Shown here piece after piece: positions 10,310 to 23,269 of a stretch of DNA of 64,000 bases. The stretch covers positions 131,319,866 through 131,383,865 of the forward strand of contig NC_133386.1 in NCBI RefSeq assembly GCF_047511655.1, given 5' to 3'. Made by a program: the position numbers and the translations under genes. The DNA is from Castor canadensis (taxonomy: Eukaryota > Chordata > Mammalia > Rodentia > Castoridae). Each line of letters opens with the position of its first letter. Position 1 is the stretch's first letter. The notes beneath the pieces are model-generated. The model saw only the letters and a program-made list of their open reading frames with translations. It made no database searches and was not told the origin of the DNA.

Positions 10310-13300
10310 CTACAGAGAGAGTGAGGACAACATGAAGACCTAGGGGCACAGGCTGCCTACTCTGCAGGCTAGGGGGCCTATGTGGCCCATCTGCTCCCCA
10401 AATCTAGTTTCTCCCAGGTCCTTCCTGGCATGCCTCTCCATCCCCTGGCTGTACAGAGCTCTTCCACCAAAAGTGTGACAGAAAATGAAGGTCATGGAAG
10501 GACCTCAGGGTGTTGGACCCTGGGCTACCACCTTGTTCCTGTCCTCAGTGTCCTCCTTCCACCCCACCAGCCAGCCCTGCAGGAGCCACAGTCACAATGC
10601 AGTGGTGTAAGGATGTGGGGATGAGACAAACACCAAAATGACCCATGGTGAGAACAAAGGGAGGAGAGATTAGGAGCTGTTGGATCAGGCCCCACGTGGC
10701 ACATCCCTCGTGCTGATCCACACAAAGTCTGAGAAGTATAGGGTTCCTATTCCATTTTATGGTTAAGGACTGGAGGTTCAGACAGGGGCAATGACTTGTC
10801 AAAGGCACACAGCACACAACTGCCCAGTTTTCCATGGACACTGGTCAGCACAGCCAGCGGGGCTGCTCCATAGAGCATGTCAGGCTGGGGCAGCCACTGG
10901 GCAGAGAAATGACTTGTGTCCACTTGGCAGCTCTTTGGTCCAGCTCCTCCTAGTTCCCGGAAGCTTCATACTCTGCCTGTTGGGAGATAACCCACGGGGT
11001 GGGCTCCAATCCCTGGGATGGACATTGCCTAGGAGCTTGGGCCTGGGCTTCCCACCATTCTGGGCTTTGGGGTTTCCTTTAAGGTCCCAAAACAGTGCTG
11101 TGGAGTGAGGAAAAACAGCTCTGGCCTCAGCATCAAGAGACACAACCTGAAAGGGTGAACCTGCTGCCTCCCATTGCAGCCAGCCTCCTGCCCAGGTGGG
11201 AGCTGCCAGCTGGCTTGGTGTCTGAGGGCAGTGGACAGCGCTTGAAGGCCTCAGTCCAGGGAGCAGAGCTGAGCACAGCCACACAGCCCACATGGACCCT
11301 GCACACCAGGGCTGCAGCAGGGCTGCGAGTGAGGGGGGTCCCTGCCCTGCCCTGTCCAGGTCTGCTCAGGGCTGCATGTGCTGCCTGTGGCCAGCAGGCC
11401 TACCTAGGCACTCCTCCTGTCCACCAGCATCTTGCTCCAGAGCTGAAAGGGAAGACTGCGCCCTAACTTGGGAGTGCAGTGGGGGGTGGGGAAGAGGGGC
11501 ACTGAGAGGTGGGTTATGTGCCCATTCCACAGATGACAGATTGAATACCATGCCCCATCCACACAGTGGGGGCAAGAAGACAGGGGCATCTGCCAGCTTC
11601 AGCCTCAGCTGGTTCGCACCTGAGCTACTACCCAGTCACAAGGCAGCCAAAGCGCTTCTGCAGGCAACCAGCAGAGGGAGCTCCAGTTCCTGCTCCCAGC
11701 TTCACTGTCCGCAACCTTGACCAGTGCTCCACCTCTCTTTGCCAGGTTCCTTACATGTGCAAATGAGTCAGGTTATTATTCCTGCTTGGCTGTGTAAGGC
11801 TACACTTAGCAGGGGGAAATGGGACAAAGAGACCTCAGTTTCCGCTGGTGTTTGAAACTCATCTGCCCCCACCAAACAGTTACAGGAAAAGGGCTATAAC
11901 TTCCCAGAGGGCGTGAACGGCTTCTGAGACCCCACTCCACCTTCCAGCTGGGACAGCAGGGTGGTCCAGGGCCAAGCTATGTGGTGGCTCCCCCACAGCA
12001 CAAGTCTAGGTCTTATTATCCCAGGTGGAGGAAACCTAGCCTTCTCTGGTCTCCCAGGCAACGCACGCTGTGGGCACAGACGCTGAGGCAGGAAGACCAG
12101 CCAGGCTTGCCCTCACTCCTTATCTTATCTCCCAGCCACTCTGAGCTGTGACTTAGCATTTGCCCCGGAGGCCCAGCAAGGAGCAGGATGGGGTCAACAG
12201 CTAGAGGACTTCACAAGATGTTGCCAGGCTGGTGTCACCAGGGTTGCAGAGGGAGGTGACTCTGAGGTGCCCCTCCACTTCAGGTCCTCCCGGTCAGTGC
12301 CCCATGACAAGACAGGACACTCTCCTTCACAGAAGAGGAGGCTGAGTTCAGGAGGGAGAGGAGAGTGTGGCCCAAGGTCACCAGCAAGTGACAGAACTGA
12401 TGGAACAGAAGAGGATGGGCTCCGGACTAGACCTCCCCACCCACTGTGCAGGGGTGCAGAGTGACAGTGTAGCGCTCAGGACAGAATTGCATGGGGTCTG
12501 CTGAGTACAGACAGACCTGTCCCAGTGTGGTCAACATGCCTCTAAGATACCTCAGCACCTTGGCCTCCGCAGCGCTCCAAGCTGAGAGACCAGATGACCA
12601 GATCAGGCCGGCCCCTAAGCCACCTTCCTCCTGGCCCAGCAGGAAATTCAGGTTTCCAGTCCCAGTGCACAACCAGGACTATAACAGGCAGCTGGAAGTC
12701 CTCACACAGGCCTCTGCAGGGCTCCTCACCAGCACCCCAGTCACCCCTCCTGGACCCCCCAGATCACAGAAGGAAATGAGCAGGATCTCAGCCGGGGCAA
12801 GAAGACAGGAGCAATCTAGGCCTGTGGTCCGCCTGCCCCATCAACAGCAGACTCTTCTCCCCTCCCCCTCCCTATCTCCACCCACCCCAACTCCACCCTG
12901 CAAGCCCCTCCTCTGACAGTACTGGGGGGCCCACTTGGGGCTCCTTTGGGGACCCAATGTTCAGCATCCCTAGGAGTAGAGCCTTCTCCAGGAAAGATAT
13001 GAGCCCCAGGGAAGACCAGGCTGCCCTAGAGGAATTCCGGGGGTGGGGGGGTTCCCAAACTGACATCTGTTTGTAGGCCCCTCCTGCGCTCTTCTTCATC
13101 TTAACAAGGATTCACCAGGCTGATCTTCAGGATGGGGGAGCAGAGTGCTTTATGGGGGCCAGAGAGAGGAGGCTCCTCTCCATGCCCTGAGGCTCCCCTG
13201 ACCTCCCAGGCCTGGATGACTCCCCAGTGCCTCTTAGCTCCCCACCAGGCTGGGAGGGAGGCCAGCCATGTTTACTGTACTGGAAAGAACGAAAGACAAT

Positions 13301-16016
13301 GAGCCTGCAGGGGTTGGGGCCCACTGGCAGGTGCCCTGGGTGCAGACTGAAGAGGACAAGGCCTGTCCCACCTGCAGAGTCCACAAGAAGAGGGGAGGCA
13401 GGCTGCTCTGGGTTCCCAACACAGAGCTGGCAAGGAGAAAGTAGGTTGGGGAGAGGGGGAAGGTTGTCACTGCTTGCCCTGTATCTGATACCTCAGGTAC
13501 CCCAACTCCTTTCACTTCCCAGAAACCACAATCAGCAAGTATTATTCTCCCCACTTTCATGTGAGGAAACCAACGAGGACCAGTGACTTGTTCAAGGTCA
13601 CACCTCATCAGTAAGCTAGAGCTGAGGCAGGAGACAAATCTGTCTCACTCAAAAATTAAGACTTCTCATTCCATTTTAGGAGAAAGGCAGAGCAGTAGGA
13701 AGGCTAGGAGGCAAGGAGGCAGGGAGGCAGGGAGGTTGGGAGGCAGGGAGGCTGGGAGGCAAGGAAGACAGAAGGAGAGTAGGAAGCTAGGAAGCAGGAG
13801 GGTATGAGACCAGGAGGTAGGCAGGAGGGAGACTGGCTGAAGAGAATCTCCAAGAACAGAATGACCAACTTAGAGAGAAGGAGCTGGAGAGTGGGACTAG
13901 AGTGACAAAGTGTCCTCTGGGCTTCCCATTCTGTAAACAATCACAGGACCCAGGAAGAAGGACTCCATAGAAACACAACTGCCTCAGGCCAGTTTCTGGG
14001 AGTTAATGGTCAGGAGCTGGACACACTCCACCCCTGACCAAGGCAGCCTAACCTTCTGCTCCACAGCCTCCATCCTGTGGGTGGAGAGGGGCCTGCAGTC
14101 TTCATCATACCACCCACAGGGGCTCACCCCTCCTCCACCATGCTTTGCCCTGTGGGGTTCAGGCCTTGACCTGCCTCCTGAGAACTGAACTCCTACTGTT
14201 ACTCCCTGGGCCCCACTCACACGCCACCCTCCACATCCACTCCCGCCTGCCCCACCCCCAACCACAGCTGGGGCTCTGCCCCCTCTTTGGCCAGGGCTAG
14301 GAGGGCTGTACTGGAAAGGTGCCAGGAAAGCAATGAAGGAGAAGAGGTGTGGTAGTTGTCCTGAGTCACGAGCTGCCATGGAGAAAGGGCTCCCAGAGGG
14401 CAATGACGCCTAAGGTCACGCAGCAGGGGCACACCCAGACTCAGTCCCAGAGTCCACAATCCAGGTGACAGCCCAGAGCAGGCAAGAAGAAGGCCAGGGC
14501 AAGGGCAGCAAGGGTAGAGCAAGAGGAGGCAAAGAGCTCAAGTGTCCACCCTCCTCCACACAAGTCTCACAAAGGCCCTTTCACGCTGGCCTCCCGCCCC
14601 ACTCTGACAAAGGGGAGGGAGGGTATAGGAGTGTAGGGGCAAGAGGCTGAAATCCTGTGGCAGCCTGGGATGGTTGCCATCAAGAGTCTGCCAGAGAAAC
14701 AAGGCAGGGGTCTGAGGTTCTGTTGAGCTCCTGGGGCCGGGGCCAAAGGACTGGGAAACCCTCCACCTAGTGCCAGAAGGGAGTCTGGGAACAGGGCTCT
14801 GAGGTCCAGCCTCCCTCTGCTGGTGGCTCATGGGCCGTCCCAGCCTTGGTGTCCCTCCCTCTCCAATGGCCGTCCACACCAATGCACAGGAGAGGAACTA
14901 AACACTAAATTTCATTTTCCCAAAACGTCCAGGGGCCGGAAGACCTCCGTAAAATGAAAATTTGTGCACAATGTGGAAAATCAGGCCTTGAATGACTCCT
15001 GGTGCCCTTGGCAAGGGGCAAGGGTGGAGCCCCTCCTGGGTACATCAGCCCTCGACAGACCTGCAGGCAAGCACACCAAGCCCTTCTCCCCACCTGCTCT
15101 GTGCCCGGCTGCCCAGCTGTGGCCAGGGGAGCCATTCGGTGCCTCCCACACAGGCCTCTTCACTCCGAGGCTTGGAGGTGCCTTGTCTGAGAAGTGGGCA
15201 GCGGGAGTGACCTTCTTGGTTGAGTGACCCAGTAAATCAGTCCCTTCTGATAATCGCCTCTCACAGTGTCACCAGCATAGTCATGGACCCTGGGGAGGGC
15301 CTGGGCAGTGCCCCACCCCCACCCCAAACCTCCCCGTCTCCTAGGCCCCAGCACTCACCCAGTGGAACCTCTCCCTGGCCCACCCTCACACACAGGAATG
15401 GGAGTTCGAGAAGATGAAGTTCCACCATGTGGCCACACACTTCTGTTTAGCACACTCCACCCTCAGGGCCCAAGGCCAGGAGTGGCCAAGAGAGGCCACC
15501 TAATTTCTTGTAGCCAACAGTCACAGTGAGGCCACTTCCATTGGGTGGCAGATTTCAATCCTCACAACCATTACCTCTTTCTACCAATGTCATTACTGAC
15601 TAATGTCCTAATAAACACTTCCACTTATGCAGGAAGTGACCATTTCAACCAAATCGTTAGGAAAATAATCAGGAAAGTAAACTCCCCACACTTGAACATC
15701 TGTCTACATTTAACTAACCAGAGGTCACGTTCACATCACCTCATGTTCATCCCCAAAAGGACCCTGGGAGAGAATATGGCAGCCAAGTTACTATCCAGCC
15801 TTCCTTTATGGGCCTAGCTGGGGCAGTGACCACAGGCCCCGCTCAGTCTCCTGGCTCTAGCCCAGGTCAGATCCCACAGCAAAAGGCCCAACATTGCTCC
15901 ACTGTCTCAGTGGAGTGGGGACAGTGGAGTGGGGGGCATCCCAATGTCCCCGCAGGCTCAGCCCATGGGCACATTTGGCCTGCTTGCCCTGGCTCCAGCC
16001 AGGACCGGACACTGAC
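10310..16016 (-). other. CAPN5: CAPN5 intron 2
   Basis: The intron is about 5.7 kb with a GTCAGT donor and TGTAG acceptor. It is largely unique with MIR-type relics (for example 10720-10830 and 13500-13620) and a purine-rich minisatellite at 13705-13800. It has no young SINE that I can see, in contrast to introns 1 and 3. No coding signal is recognised. Confidence 0.7.
13705..13800 (+). repeat. GGGAGGCA-type purine-rich minisatellite
   Basis: Imperfect 8-12 bp units of the form GGGAGGCA / GGGAGGTT / GGGAGGCT repeat about eight times, followed by looser GGAAG-type units to about 13830. The strand is nearly all G and A with occasional C and T. Confidence 0.8.
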
Positions 16017-16181
16017 CTTGGGCCGCTTCCACCTGACGGTGGGCCCCGGGGCACCCTTGTAGTAGAGGGAGTCATCAGTGGCAGGAAAGTGGGGGTCCTC
16101 GAAGAGCACCTTCCTGCGCAGACAGGCCCGCTTCAGGGACGAGTAGTTCTGGTCCTCATAGGACTTCACACACGAGAACAT
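16017..16181 (-). CDS. CAPN5: calpain-5, coding exon 2 with the start codon
   Basis: This exon encodes 55 residues beginning [20 protein letters not shown], then [20 protein letters not shown] and ending VRWKRPK, in line with the CAPN5 N-terminus. The ATG at 16181 has context GCCACCATG. The donor AAG|GTCAGT at 16017/16016 leaves phase 0, agreeing with exon 3. The 5' boundary is either of two AG dinucleotides (after 16190 or 16194), so only 8-12 bases of 5' UTR belong to this exon. Joined with exon 3 it gives residues 1-99 of the protease. Several substitutions from human are conservative or surface-like (Ser7, Ser15, Ala19); the frame is intact. Confidence 0.96.
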
Positions 16182-17159
16182 GGTGGCTGCTGCCTCAGGA
16201 AAAAGAGGCAGAACACCTAGAGAACAGGAATCAGGAAAGACCATCACTCTCAGATCACCTGGAGTCCCTGACAGTCCCGTGTGCTCTCCTCCCAGCAGCA
16301 TCACCCTAACATACAGGAAAAGAAAGGAAGCTCAGAGAGGGCGGAGGCCTGCCCAAGGTCACACAGCTGGTATGGGGCAGAGCAGTGACAGGAAACCACA
16401 CTAGCCTGACTCTGCCACAGGCATCTATCCTTTCTGATGCCCAAAGGTGATACCAGGCCTGCAGGCCACCAGCACTGGGTGCTCAGGGCTGGCCCTGGCC
16501 ACACCCACCTCCTGCTCTTCCTTTGTTTAACCAGCCAACCTTCCCCACACCTCCCTGGACTGAATCAAACAGGCGGCAACCCCGCAACCCTGTGGCTAAA
16601 GTAACACACACAGGAATCAGCTGTGTGCATCCTGACCTCTCTCCTCCTGATCCTCGCCTCTAGATGGGAGCAAAACATTTCTGTCCAGTGGGGGAAAGCC
16701 TTGTCACAGGCGCCTCCAGCTGTCACTCACACTCAGCCCCTCAGAACCCCCCAGTACCCTACCCTCTTCTGGGCAGCAGTGCTGGAACCAATGTCCGTAG
16801 GGAGCAGGTACCTGGGTCCTCCTTCCACTACCCAGGGGAGTAGGGGACCCCACATGGTGCCTTGTACCCACATGCTAACCGAATACAAGAGACCTTAACA
16901 GGACTGATGGGATCAGAGAAGGCCTCCAGGAGGGGAGGGCAGGCCTGGCAGGTCAAGAGCTGAGCATCTGAATGGCTGTCCCACTCAGGCCAACAGACAG
17001 AGCTCAACACCTGGCCATCTGCTCATCCTGGGGCCAGCTGGGGACAACACTGCAACCCCACCTGGGTACATGCTTGCAGTTTCCCAGGCCAGCCTTGAGG
17101 GACACTGAGGTATGGTGAATTGGCTTCTGGGGCAAAGTTTCGTGGGATTGATGTGGATG

Positions 17160-17265
17160 CCAATCTGCCTGCACCACTTACCTGCTGGATGACCTTGGAC
17201 AAGTCACTCAACCTCTCTGAGCCCCCAGCGTCTTGACCCTAGGATGGGAATACCACTGCTCCAAT
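17160..17265 (+). repeat. MIR relic
   Basis: ACCACTTACCTGCTGGATGA followed by CTTGGACAAGTCACTCAACC and TCTCTGAGCC follows the MIR core and its 3' side in the sense direction. Confidence 0.8.
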
Positions 17266-19539
17266 GGTGGTAAGACCAAAGCCTAGGCAGTCTGCTCTGC
17301 AGCCCAGAAGGGCAGAGGACGTACAGCCAAGTGGCTGAGCCACCTCTCATTCCCAGGGAAACTCCATTTCCCTGGCACCTACATGCAAGCCCTTCTGCCA
17401 GAGGTCTGTGTCTGGTATTCATAAACAGTGCTGGGTGACACTGTTGCCATTTTTCAGGGAGTACTGATGTTCAGCCAGCACTTGTCCAAGTTCCTGGGGG
17501 AGAAGTCTGGACTCGAACCCAGGTCTTCACACTTGGGACACCCTACCCTGGCCCCACGGTCCTGCCATGGGGGGTAAGGGTTGTACACTGAGCACACTCC
17601 CCACATCGCCCCTGTCTCAGCAATGGCCTTGCAAGGAAGGGGAAGAGGGGGAAGTTTCCAGAACAGGAAGGAAATAGGGGGAAGGAAGCTGGGCAGAGTG
17701 TGGACATGGAAGGACAGCAGGAGGAGGGCCCTCATCCCTCTCAGCTGAGGGGCTGAGAGCTGGCTTGTGCCCTGCTCTGTGCCCGCACCCACCTTTATCT
17801 TCTGCCCTCACATCCATGCAGGGCTACTGTGTGACCTCAGGCCAACCACTTAACCGCTCTGGCCTCCCCTCTGCCCCAGGAGGCCAACAGCCCCGCCCTC
17901 CTTGTCCTCCCCCAGACTTGGAAGGTGAAGGGGGCCTGGAGAGCCCTCTGGCCCATGTGCACCTCGAAGAGTCATTAGCACCATCAGTGCCGCGGTTTCT
18001 AGCAGCTGCAGCACAGGAAGCAATTTAAGCATGGCGAATTAGATCGGAGAAGCTGAAGTAGAAGCCAGAAACCAGCTCTTGTGTTTCCAGTATTTCATCA
18101 GGGCCCTGAGGGCCCAGAGAGGGGAAGCAGGTGGACAGAGGTCACACAGCCAGGCCACAAAGGGGCCAGCATCACGGAAGGGTTGGGAGGCTGACAAGGG
18201 AAAGCTCGGCCAGGTAGGGCTGGGGCAACAGGCTGACGCACCTCAGCCATCTCTCCACTTCGCCTCTGGCTACCAAGCTCACCCTGGCCCACTTACACCA
18301 GCTCTTCTGGGCCCTGGCCTTTGCACAGTCCTCTAGCCTCCTTCAAAGGGATCACCTCCAGCAGCATCCACTGGGCCATCACCTCCTGAGGCCATGGTCT
18401 GCAGCCTCTTCCTGTAGCTCAGGGACAGTCAAAGAAAGCCCCAGACAAACCAGGAGCCAGGAAAGCTGGCTTCCCACCCCTGTTGGACCTGAGCTTTGGG
18501 CATGGTCCTTCCTGTCCCTAAGTGATTGTGCACTATGGTAGAGGGAACTCGAACATGAGGTGTTCAGGACAGTCTGAGCTTCCCAGCTACCCGTGGCTGG
18601 TCCTCATGCCTTTCTCTGCCAGTCTCACCCCACATCCTCCCTCACAGCCTACACTCCACTGCTGTGAGCTCCATGCAGTTCCCCTAAAGCTGTTAACTCA
18701 GGGCCTTTGCACACGCTGTTCCTACCACATCCCACCCTCCCAGTCCTGGAGCCCATGGGAGGACAGCATGCATTGCACTGTGCCCAGCTGTGCACTCCTT
18801 ATCCATCCCCCCAGCCCACCACACACCCTTCTGGGACAGGGCTGGTGTCCAGTGCCTCTCTGTATCCCCAGCTCCAATAGGGTGGGGCTGGGGTTTCAGA
18901 AACTGTGCTGATGGACCAATACAGGTGAGCATGGCAAGAACTCCATCATAGCTGGAAAGAAAAGTTCAAGAAGGGCAGGACTCCCAACAGAAGGGACAGC
19001 CACATTGGGAACCTCAGCCCCAGCACCCAGGTCAGCCAGACCAGACCTCCCTCTCCCTGTTGCTCTTCCTGATGGCTGGGTGCCAGCAGTGCCCACGCCC
19101 TACTGTCCTGGCCAAGGTGGCTGCATCCCTGGTGTTGTCTGTGGCATCAGCCCTTCTCCAGCTCCTGAGGCTTGTCCCCAGTGCCCACCTGAGCTGTGAG
19201 GACCTGTACAGGTCACGTCGCCTCTGGAGACTGCATGGTCCTTTTCTGGAAGTAGAAGACACAGAGCCAGAAATAGCCAAGACCATTGGCAGAGAAAAAG
19301 CTAGAAGACCTACACTATCAGTTAGTCTGTCTATTAGCCTATCACAGAGCTCTTGCCCCAGGGACAGTAGGGGGCGAGGGGAGTAGACAGGTCAGTGGAA
19401 CAGGAGAGAACCACAAATGCAGGGGCAACTGGGTTATGACCAATTGTCTTTTTAATAAATGGCACTGGTGACTAACAATTTATATGGAAAAACACTGATC
19501 CTGAACCCCACCTCATACCACACACAAAAACTAATTCTA

Positions 19540-19760
19540 TAGCTGGGAGCTGGGAGCTCACGCCTGTAATCCTAGCTACTTGGGAGACTGAGATCAAGGG
19601 GATCATGGTTCAAGGCCAGCCTGAACAAATAATTCTTGAGACCCTATCTCTAAAATAACCAGAGTAAAAAATGGACTGGAGGTGGAGCTCAAGTGGTAAA
19701 GCACCTGCTTTGCAAGTATGAAGCTTTTAGTTCAAATCCCAGTTCCACCAAAAACAACCA
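19540..19760 (+). repeat. composite 7SL/tRNA SINE
   Basis: CTCACGCCTGTAATCCTAGC begins the 7SL-like half; GGAGCTCAAGTGGTAAAGCA and TAGTTCAAATCCCAGTTCCA mark the tRNA-like half. It is inserted in L1 sequence. Confidence 0.85.
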
Positions 19761-19954
19761 ACCAAATTCAATGTAGATTGCAAGTCCAGCTGCAAGGTAA
19801 AACATTCATGCCTTTAAGAAGAAAATGGAGCATCCACGTGGCCAATAAATAGAGAAAAGGTATTCAGCTTCACTAATCATCAAGGAAATGAAAAATTAAA
19901 ACCACAACAAGATACCAACAAGCATACCAAGAAAAAACAGACACGAAGTCCCAG

Positions 19955-20050
19955 GTAGAGGCTGGGGAGTAGCTCAGTGATAGAGCACTTGCCTTGCATG
20001 CATAAGACCCTGAGTTCTCTCCCCAGCACCACACACACACACATATACAC
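19955..20050 (+). repeat. ID-like SINE with CA tail
   Basis: GGGGAGTAGCTCAGTGATAG, GAGCACTTGCCTTGCATGCA and CCCCAGCACC follow the ID consensus closely; the tail is a short CA repeat. It is inserted in L1 sequence. Confidence 0.85.
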
Positions 20051-20476
20051 AAGTCCAAATGGAGCTCTTCCTCTTGGCGGTGGGAGTGTGAATTTGTAAA
20101 CTGGTGCAATCACATTGCAAAGCAGTCTTGACTGTATCTGCTAAAGATCAACTAAAGACCAACGAGTCTCCTAAGAACAGAAACAAATGCTCGCACATGT
20201 TCACCAAAACACATGTGCAAGAATGTTTTTTGCAGCAGGATCCACTGAAAATAAGAAACAACCCACGTGTCCATCAGCAATATGTTGTATTTCCATAGAA
20301 TGGACAACCAAACAATAACGAAAATGAGTAAACTGCTGCATGCACTCACACAAGCATGGGTCTGTAATTCCATTTAGATAAAACAATGGCCCTGATACCG
20401 AAGCCAGAAGAGAAAATTGCAGGCCAAATGTCCTTAATGAACACAGATGCAAGATCCTCACAAAATACCAGAAAAC

Positions 20477-20575
20477 AGGGGGCTGGAGGCATGGCTCAAG
20501 TGCTAGAATACCTGCAGGCCAAATGCAAGGTCCTGAGTGCAAAACCCAGCACTGCCCGCCTGCCTCCCCAAAACC
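20477..20575 (+). repeat. tRNA-like SINE monomer
   Basis: GGAGGCATGGCTCAAGTGCT (A-box region) and GAGTGCAAAACCCAGCACTG (B-box region) fit the right-half monomer. It is nested in L1. Confidence 0.75.
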
Positions 20576-20704
20576 AGAATTCAACAGCATATTAAAAGGA
20601 TCATCCATGATGATCAAGTGGTATTGATTCCTGGGAATCAGAGATCATTCAACATTCACAACTCAAGAAATAAATCATTAACAAAATGAAAGAGGGCAAT
20701 GAGT

Positions 20705-21040
20705 GCTGGGTGTAGCTGAGTGCATGTGTAATCAGAGGCTTAGATCTATCTGTCAGGCCAGCCAGGCAACAAGTTAGTGAGATCCCATCTCAGGCATGGT
20801 GTGCACGCTGAAATCCCAACTACCCAGGAGGTGTTGATAAGAGAATTGAGATTTGAGGCCAGTCCTGGGCAAAAATGCCAGGTCTTATTTAAAAAATAAC
20901 CAAAAAAGTAAAAAAGGCCTGGAGGGGCGGCAGGTGTGGGGGGTGGGGGGGCGGGGTTGCTCAAGTGGGAGAGCACCTGCCTAGCAAGCCACAAGGCCCC
21001 TAGTTCAAACCCAGTAACTTGAAAACAAACAAAACAGAGT
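20705..21040 (+). repeat. composite 7SL/tRNA SINE, diverged
   Basis: A 7SL-like segment at 20705-20905 is followed by a G-rich stretch around 20922-20957. Then come GGTTGCTCAAGTGGGAGAGC and CTAGTTCAAACCCAGTAACT. The copy is longer than most, with an internally expanded G run. Confidence 0.7.
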
Positions 21041-22624
21041 TAAAGACATAAAGCATATGACATCTTGTTAGAGGAAAGCCATGTGATAAGATTACGCATC
21101 CTTCTGTAATAAAAGCATCAGAAAATTAAGAATAGCAGGAATGTACAAAAATCAGTAGTTTCCATACAAAAAACTACCCAAAAAAGAAGTCAAGAAAATC
21201 GCATTTATCATAGCTACAAAAATAAAAATAAAATACTTAGGAATAAATTTAACAGAGGAGGTGACAGCCCTGTACACTGAAAACTATAAAACAATTAAAA
21301 AACTTGAAGATACAGAGATAGGAAGATACCCCGTTTATGGATTGGAAGAACTAAAACTGTCTCATTGTCCATACTATTCAAAGCAGTCAGGTTCAGTGGA
21401 ATTTTCCAAAGACATTTTCACAAAAATAGAAAAAAATATAAAATTCACATGAAACCACAAAAGACCCCAAATAGCCAAAACTATCTGGAACAAAAGGACA
21501 AAGCTGGAGGCATCAAATTATACTATAGGACTAGAATCACCGAAAAGGCATGGAACTGCCATGAAAACAGATCATCGAGGAGGAACAGAACAGACCCTGG
21601 GGAAATATCCACAGGTTGATGGTCAACTGATTTTCATCAAATGTGCCAACACCACACAATGGGAAAGAACAGTCTGTTCCAGCAATAAAGTGTGTGGGGA
21701 AACTGGACAGCCACCACGAAAGAATGCAATTAGACCCTTATTTCACAATATACACAAAAATCAACTCAAAGAGTTGGTTTTTTTTTTTGTTTTGTTTTTT
21801 GATTAGCCTTAAATCTGAAACTACATCTACTAGAAGAAAACGGGGGAGCTCCATGACACTGGTCTGTGCAATCTGCTTTCTGTGCCTGACCCGAAAAGTC
21901 CAGGCAACGAAACAAAAAGACAGCTAGGACCACATCAAACCACAAAGCTTCTGCACAGCAAAAGAAATGATGAACAGACAAGCTACCAAAGGGGAGAAAA
22001 TATTGGTGAACAATATATTTGATAAGAGGTTAATATCCAAAACACATAAGAAACTTATGTAACTGAATAGCAACAAAACAAATAACCCAATGAGCAAAGG
22101 ACTTGAACAGCCACTTTACAAAACAAGACTTGCAAATGTCTAACAGGTTCATGGGAAAAAAAAATGCTTCTATCACTGACCATCAAAGAAATGCAAATTA
22201 GAACCAAAGACACCTGTTATCTCACACCTGTTAGAACAGAATGGCTATTATCAAAAAGACAGAAGATAACAAGTGCCAGGGACGATGTGGAGGAAAGCTC
22301 CCCCGCCCAGGTTGAGGCAGGAATATTATGAGTTCAAGACCAGTCTAGGCTGCATAGCAAGAAAAACAAGTACATACTCTATTTACCAGCCTCCTGTGTC
22401 AGAAAACAAAACAAAAATTAAAAAACAAAAACAAAATGGAACTGTCATATGATCCAGCAATCCCACTCCTGGGTACAAAGCCAAAGGGAATGAGACCAGT
22501 ATGCTAGGGAGACATCAGCACCCCATGTTCACTGCGGTGCTATTCACAACAGCCAAGAAATGCAAACAGCCTAAGTGTCCAGAACTAATGAATGCATGTC
22601 CAGAACTAATGAATGCATAGAGGA

Positions 22625-22840
22625 AAAGCAGCTGGGCACTGGTGGCTCACACCTGTAAGCGAGCTACTCAGGAGGCAGAGATCGAAACCAGCCAAGACAA
22701 ACAGAGAGACCCTGTCTCGAAAATACCTAACACAAAACAGGGCTGCCAGAGTGGCTCAAGAGGTAGAGCACCTGTCTAGCAACTCTCAGGCCTGGAGTTC
22801 AAACCCCAGTACTGTTGCCAAAAAAGAAAGAAAGAAAGAA
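22625..22840 (+). repeat. composite 7SL/tRNA SINE
   Basis: GGTGGCTCACACCTGTAAGC opens the left half; AGTGGCTCAAGAGGTAGAGC and GAGTTCAAACCCCAGTACTG mark the right half. The tail is (GAAA)n. Confidence 0.85.
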
Positions 22841-23004
22841 GTACATATGCACAATGGAGTACTATTTAGCCTTTAAAAAGGAAATCCTATCATTCAGGAC
22901 AACTTGGAAAAGCCTGGAGGATGTTCTGTTAAGTGAGATAAGTCAAACACGGATGACAAAAACCACATGATCTCACTCACATATGGAATCTAATTTTCTT
23001 TTCT

Positions 23005-23098
23005 TTCTTCTTTTTTTTTTGGTGGCACTGGGGTTTAAATCAGGACCTCACACTTGCTAGGCAGGCGCTCTACCACTTGAGCCATTCCACCAGCTCAC
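23005..23098 (-). repeat. tRNA-like SINE monomer, antisense in L1
   Basis: A T run is followed by the reverse complement of the monomer (CACTTGCTAGGCAGGCGCTC, TACCACTTGAGCCATTCCAC). The L1 word ATGGAATCTAA occurs on both sides, as expected for a target-site duplication. Confidence 0.85.
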
Positions 23099-23269
23099 AT
23101 GGAATCTAAAAAAAGGTGAGCTCATAGAAGTAGAGAAAGAATGGTGGTTGCCAGGAGCCTAGGCCTGGAAGATGATGGTCAAAAGATACAAAATTTCAAT
23201 TAGACAGGAGCAGTAAGTTCAAGACATCTACTGTACAGCATGGTGGCTACAGTCTGTAAGAATGTACTG

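Larger units (their letters stand above)
19430..20400 (+). mobile_element. L1 fragment, interrupted by SINEs
   Basis: Pieces at about 19430-19540, 19765-19955 and 20045-20400 read as the 3' part of an L1 in sense orientation (for example CATCAAGGAAATGAAAAATT and CCACGTGTCCATCAGCAATA). A composite SINE (19540-19760) and an ID-like SINE (19955-20050) split it. All frames are broken; no functional protein is possible. Confidence 0.8.
20390..22280 (+). mobile_element. L1 ORF2 region remnant, sense, split by SINEs
   Basis: The pieces at 20390-20477, 20575-20700 and 21040-22280 follow the order of L1 ORF2, with segments such as CTGTACACTGAAAACTATAA and CACAAAAATCAACTCAAAGA. Short surviving frames (such as 21261-21452) are fragments of the reverse-transcriptase C-terminal region. 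SINEs at 20477-20575 and 20705-21040 lie within it. Stops and frameshifts are numerous, so it is dead. Confidence 0.82.

Noticed and set aside
11668-11681. CTCF-like CCAGCAGAGGGAG (also near 14818 reversed and 109-121)
   Set aside because: They match only part of the consensus, lacking the C-rich/GC end; such hits are frequent by chance.
13705-13800. Possible CRISPR-like array
   Set aside because: Units are short, imperfect and contiguous with no spacers; the genome is mammalian. It is a minisatellite.
21261-21619. Open frames resembling reverse transcriptase
   Set aside because: They are short remnants of L1 ORF2 separated by stops; recorded under the L1 element rather than as genes.
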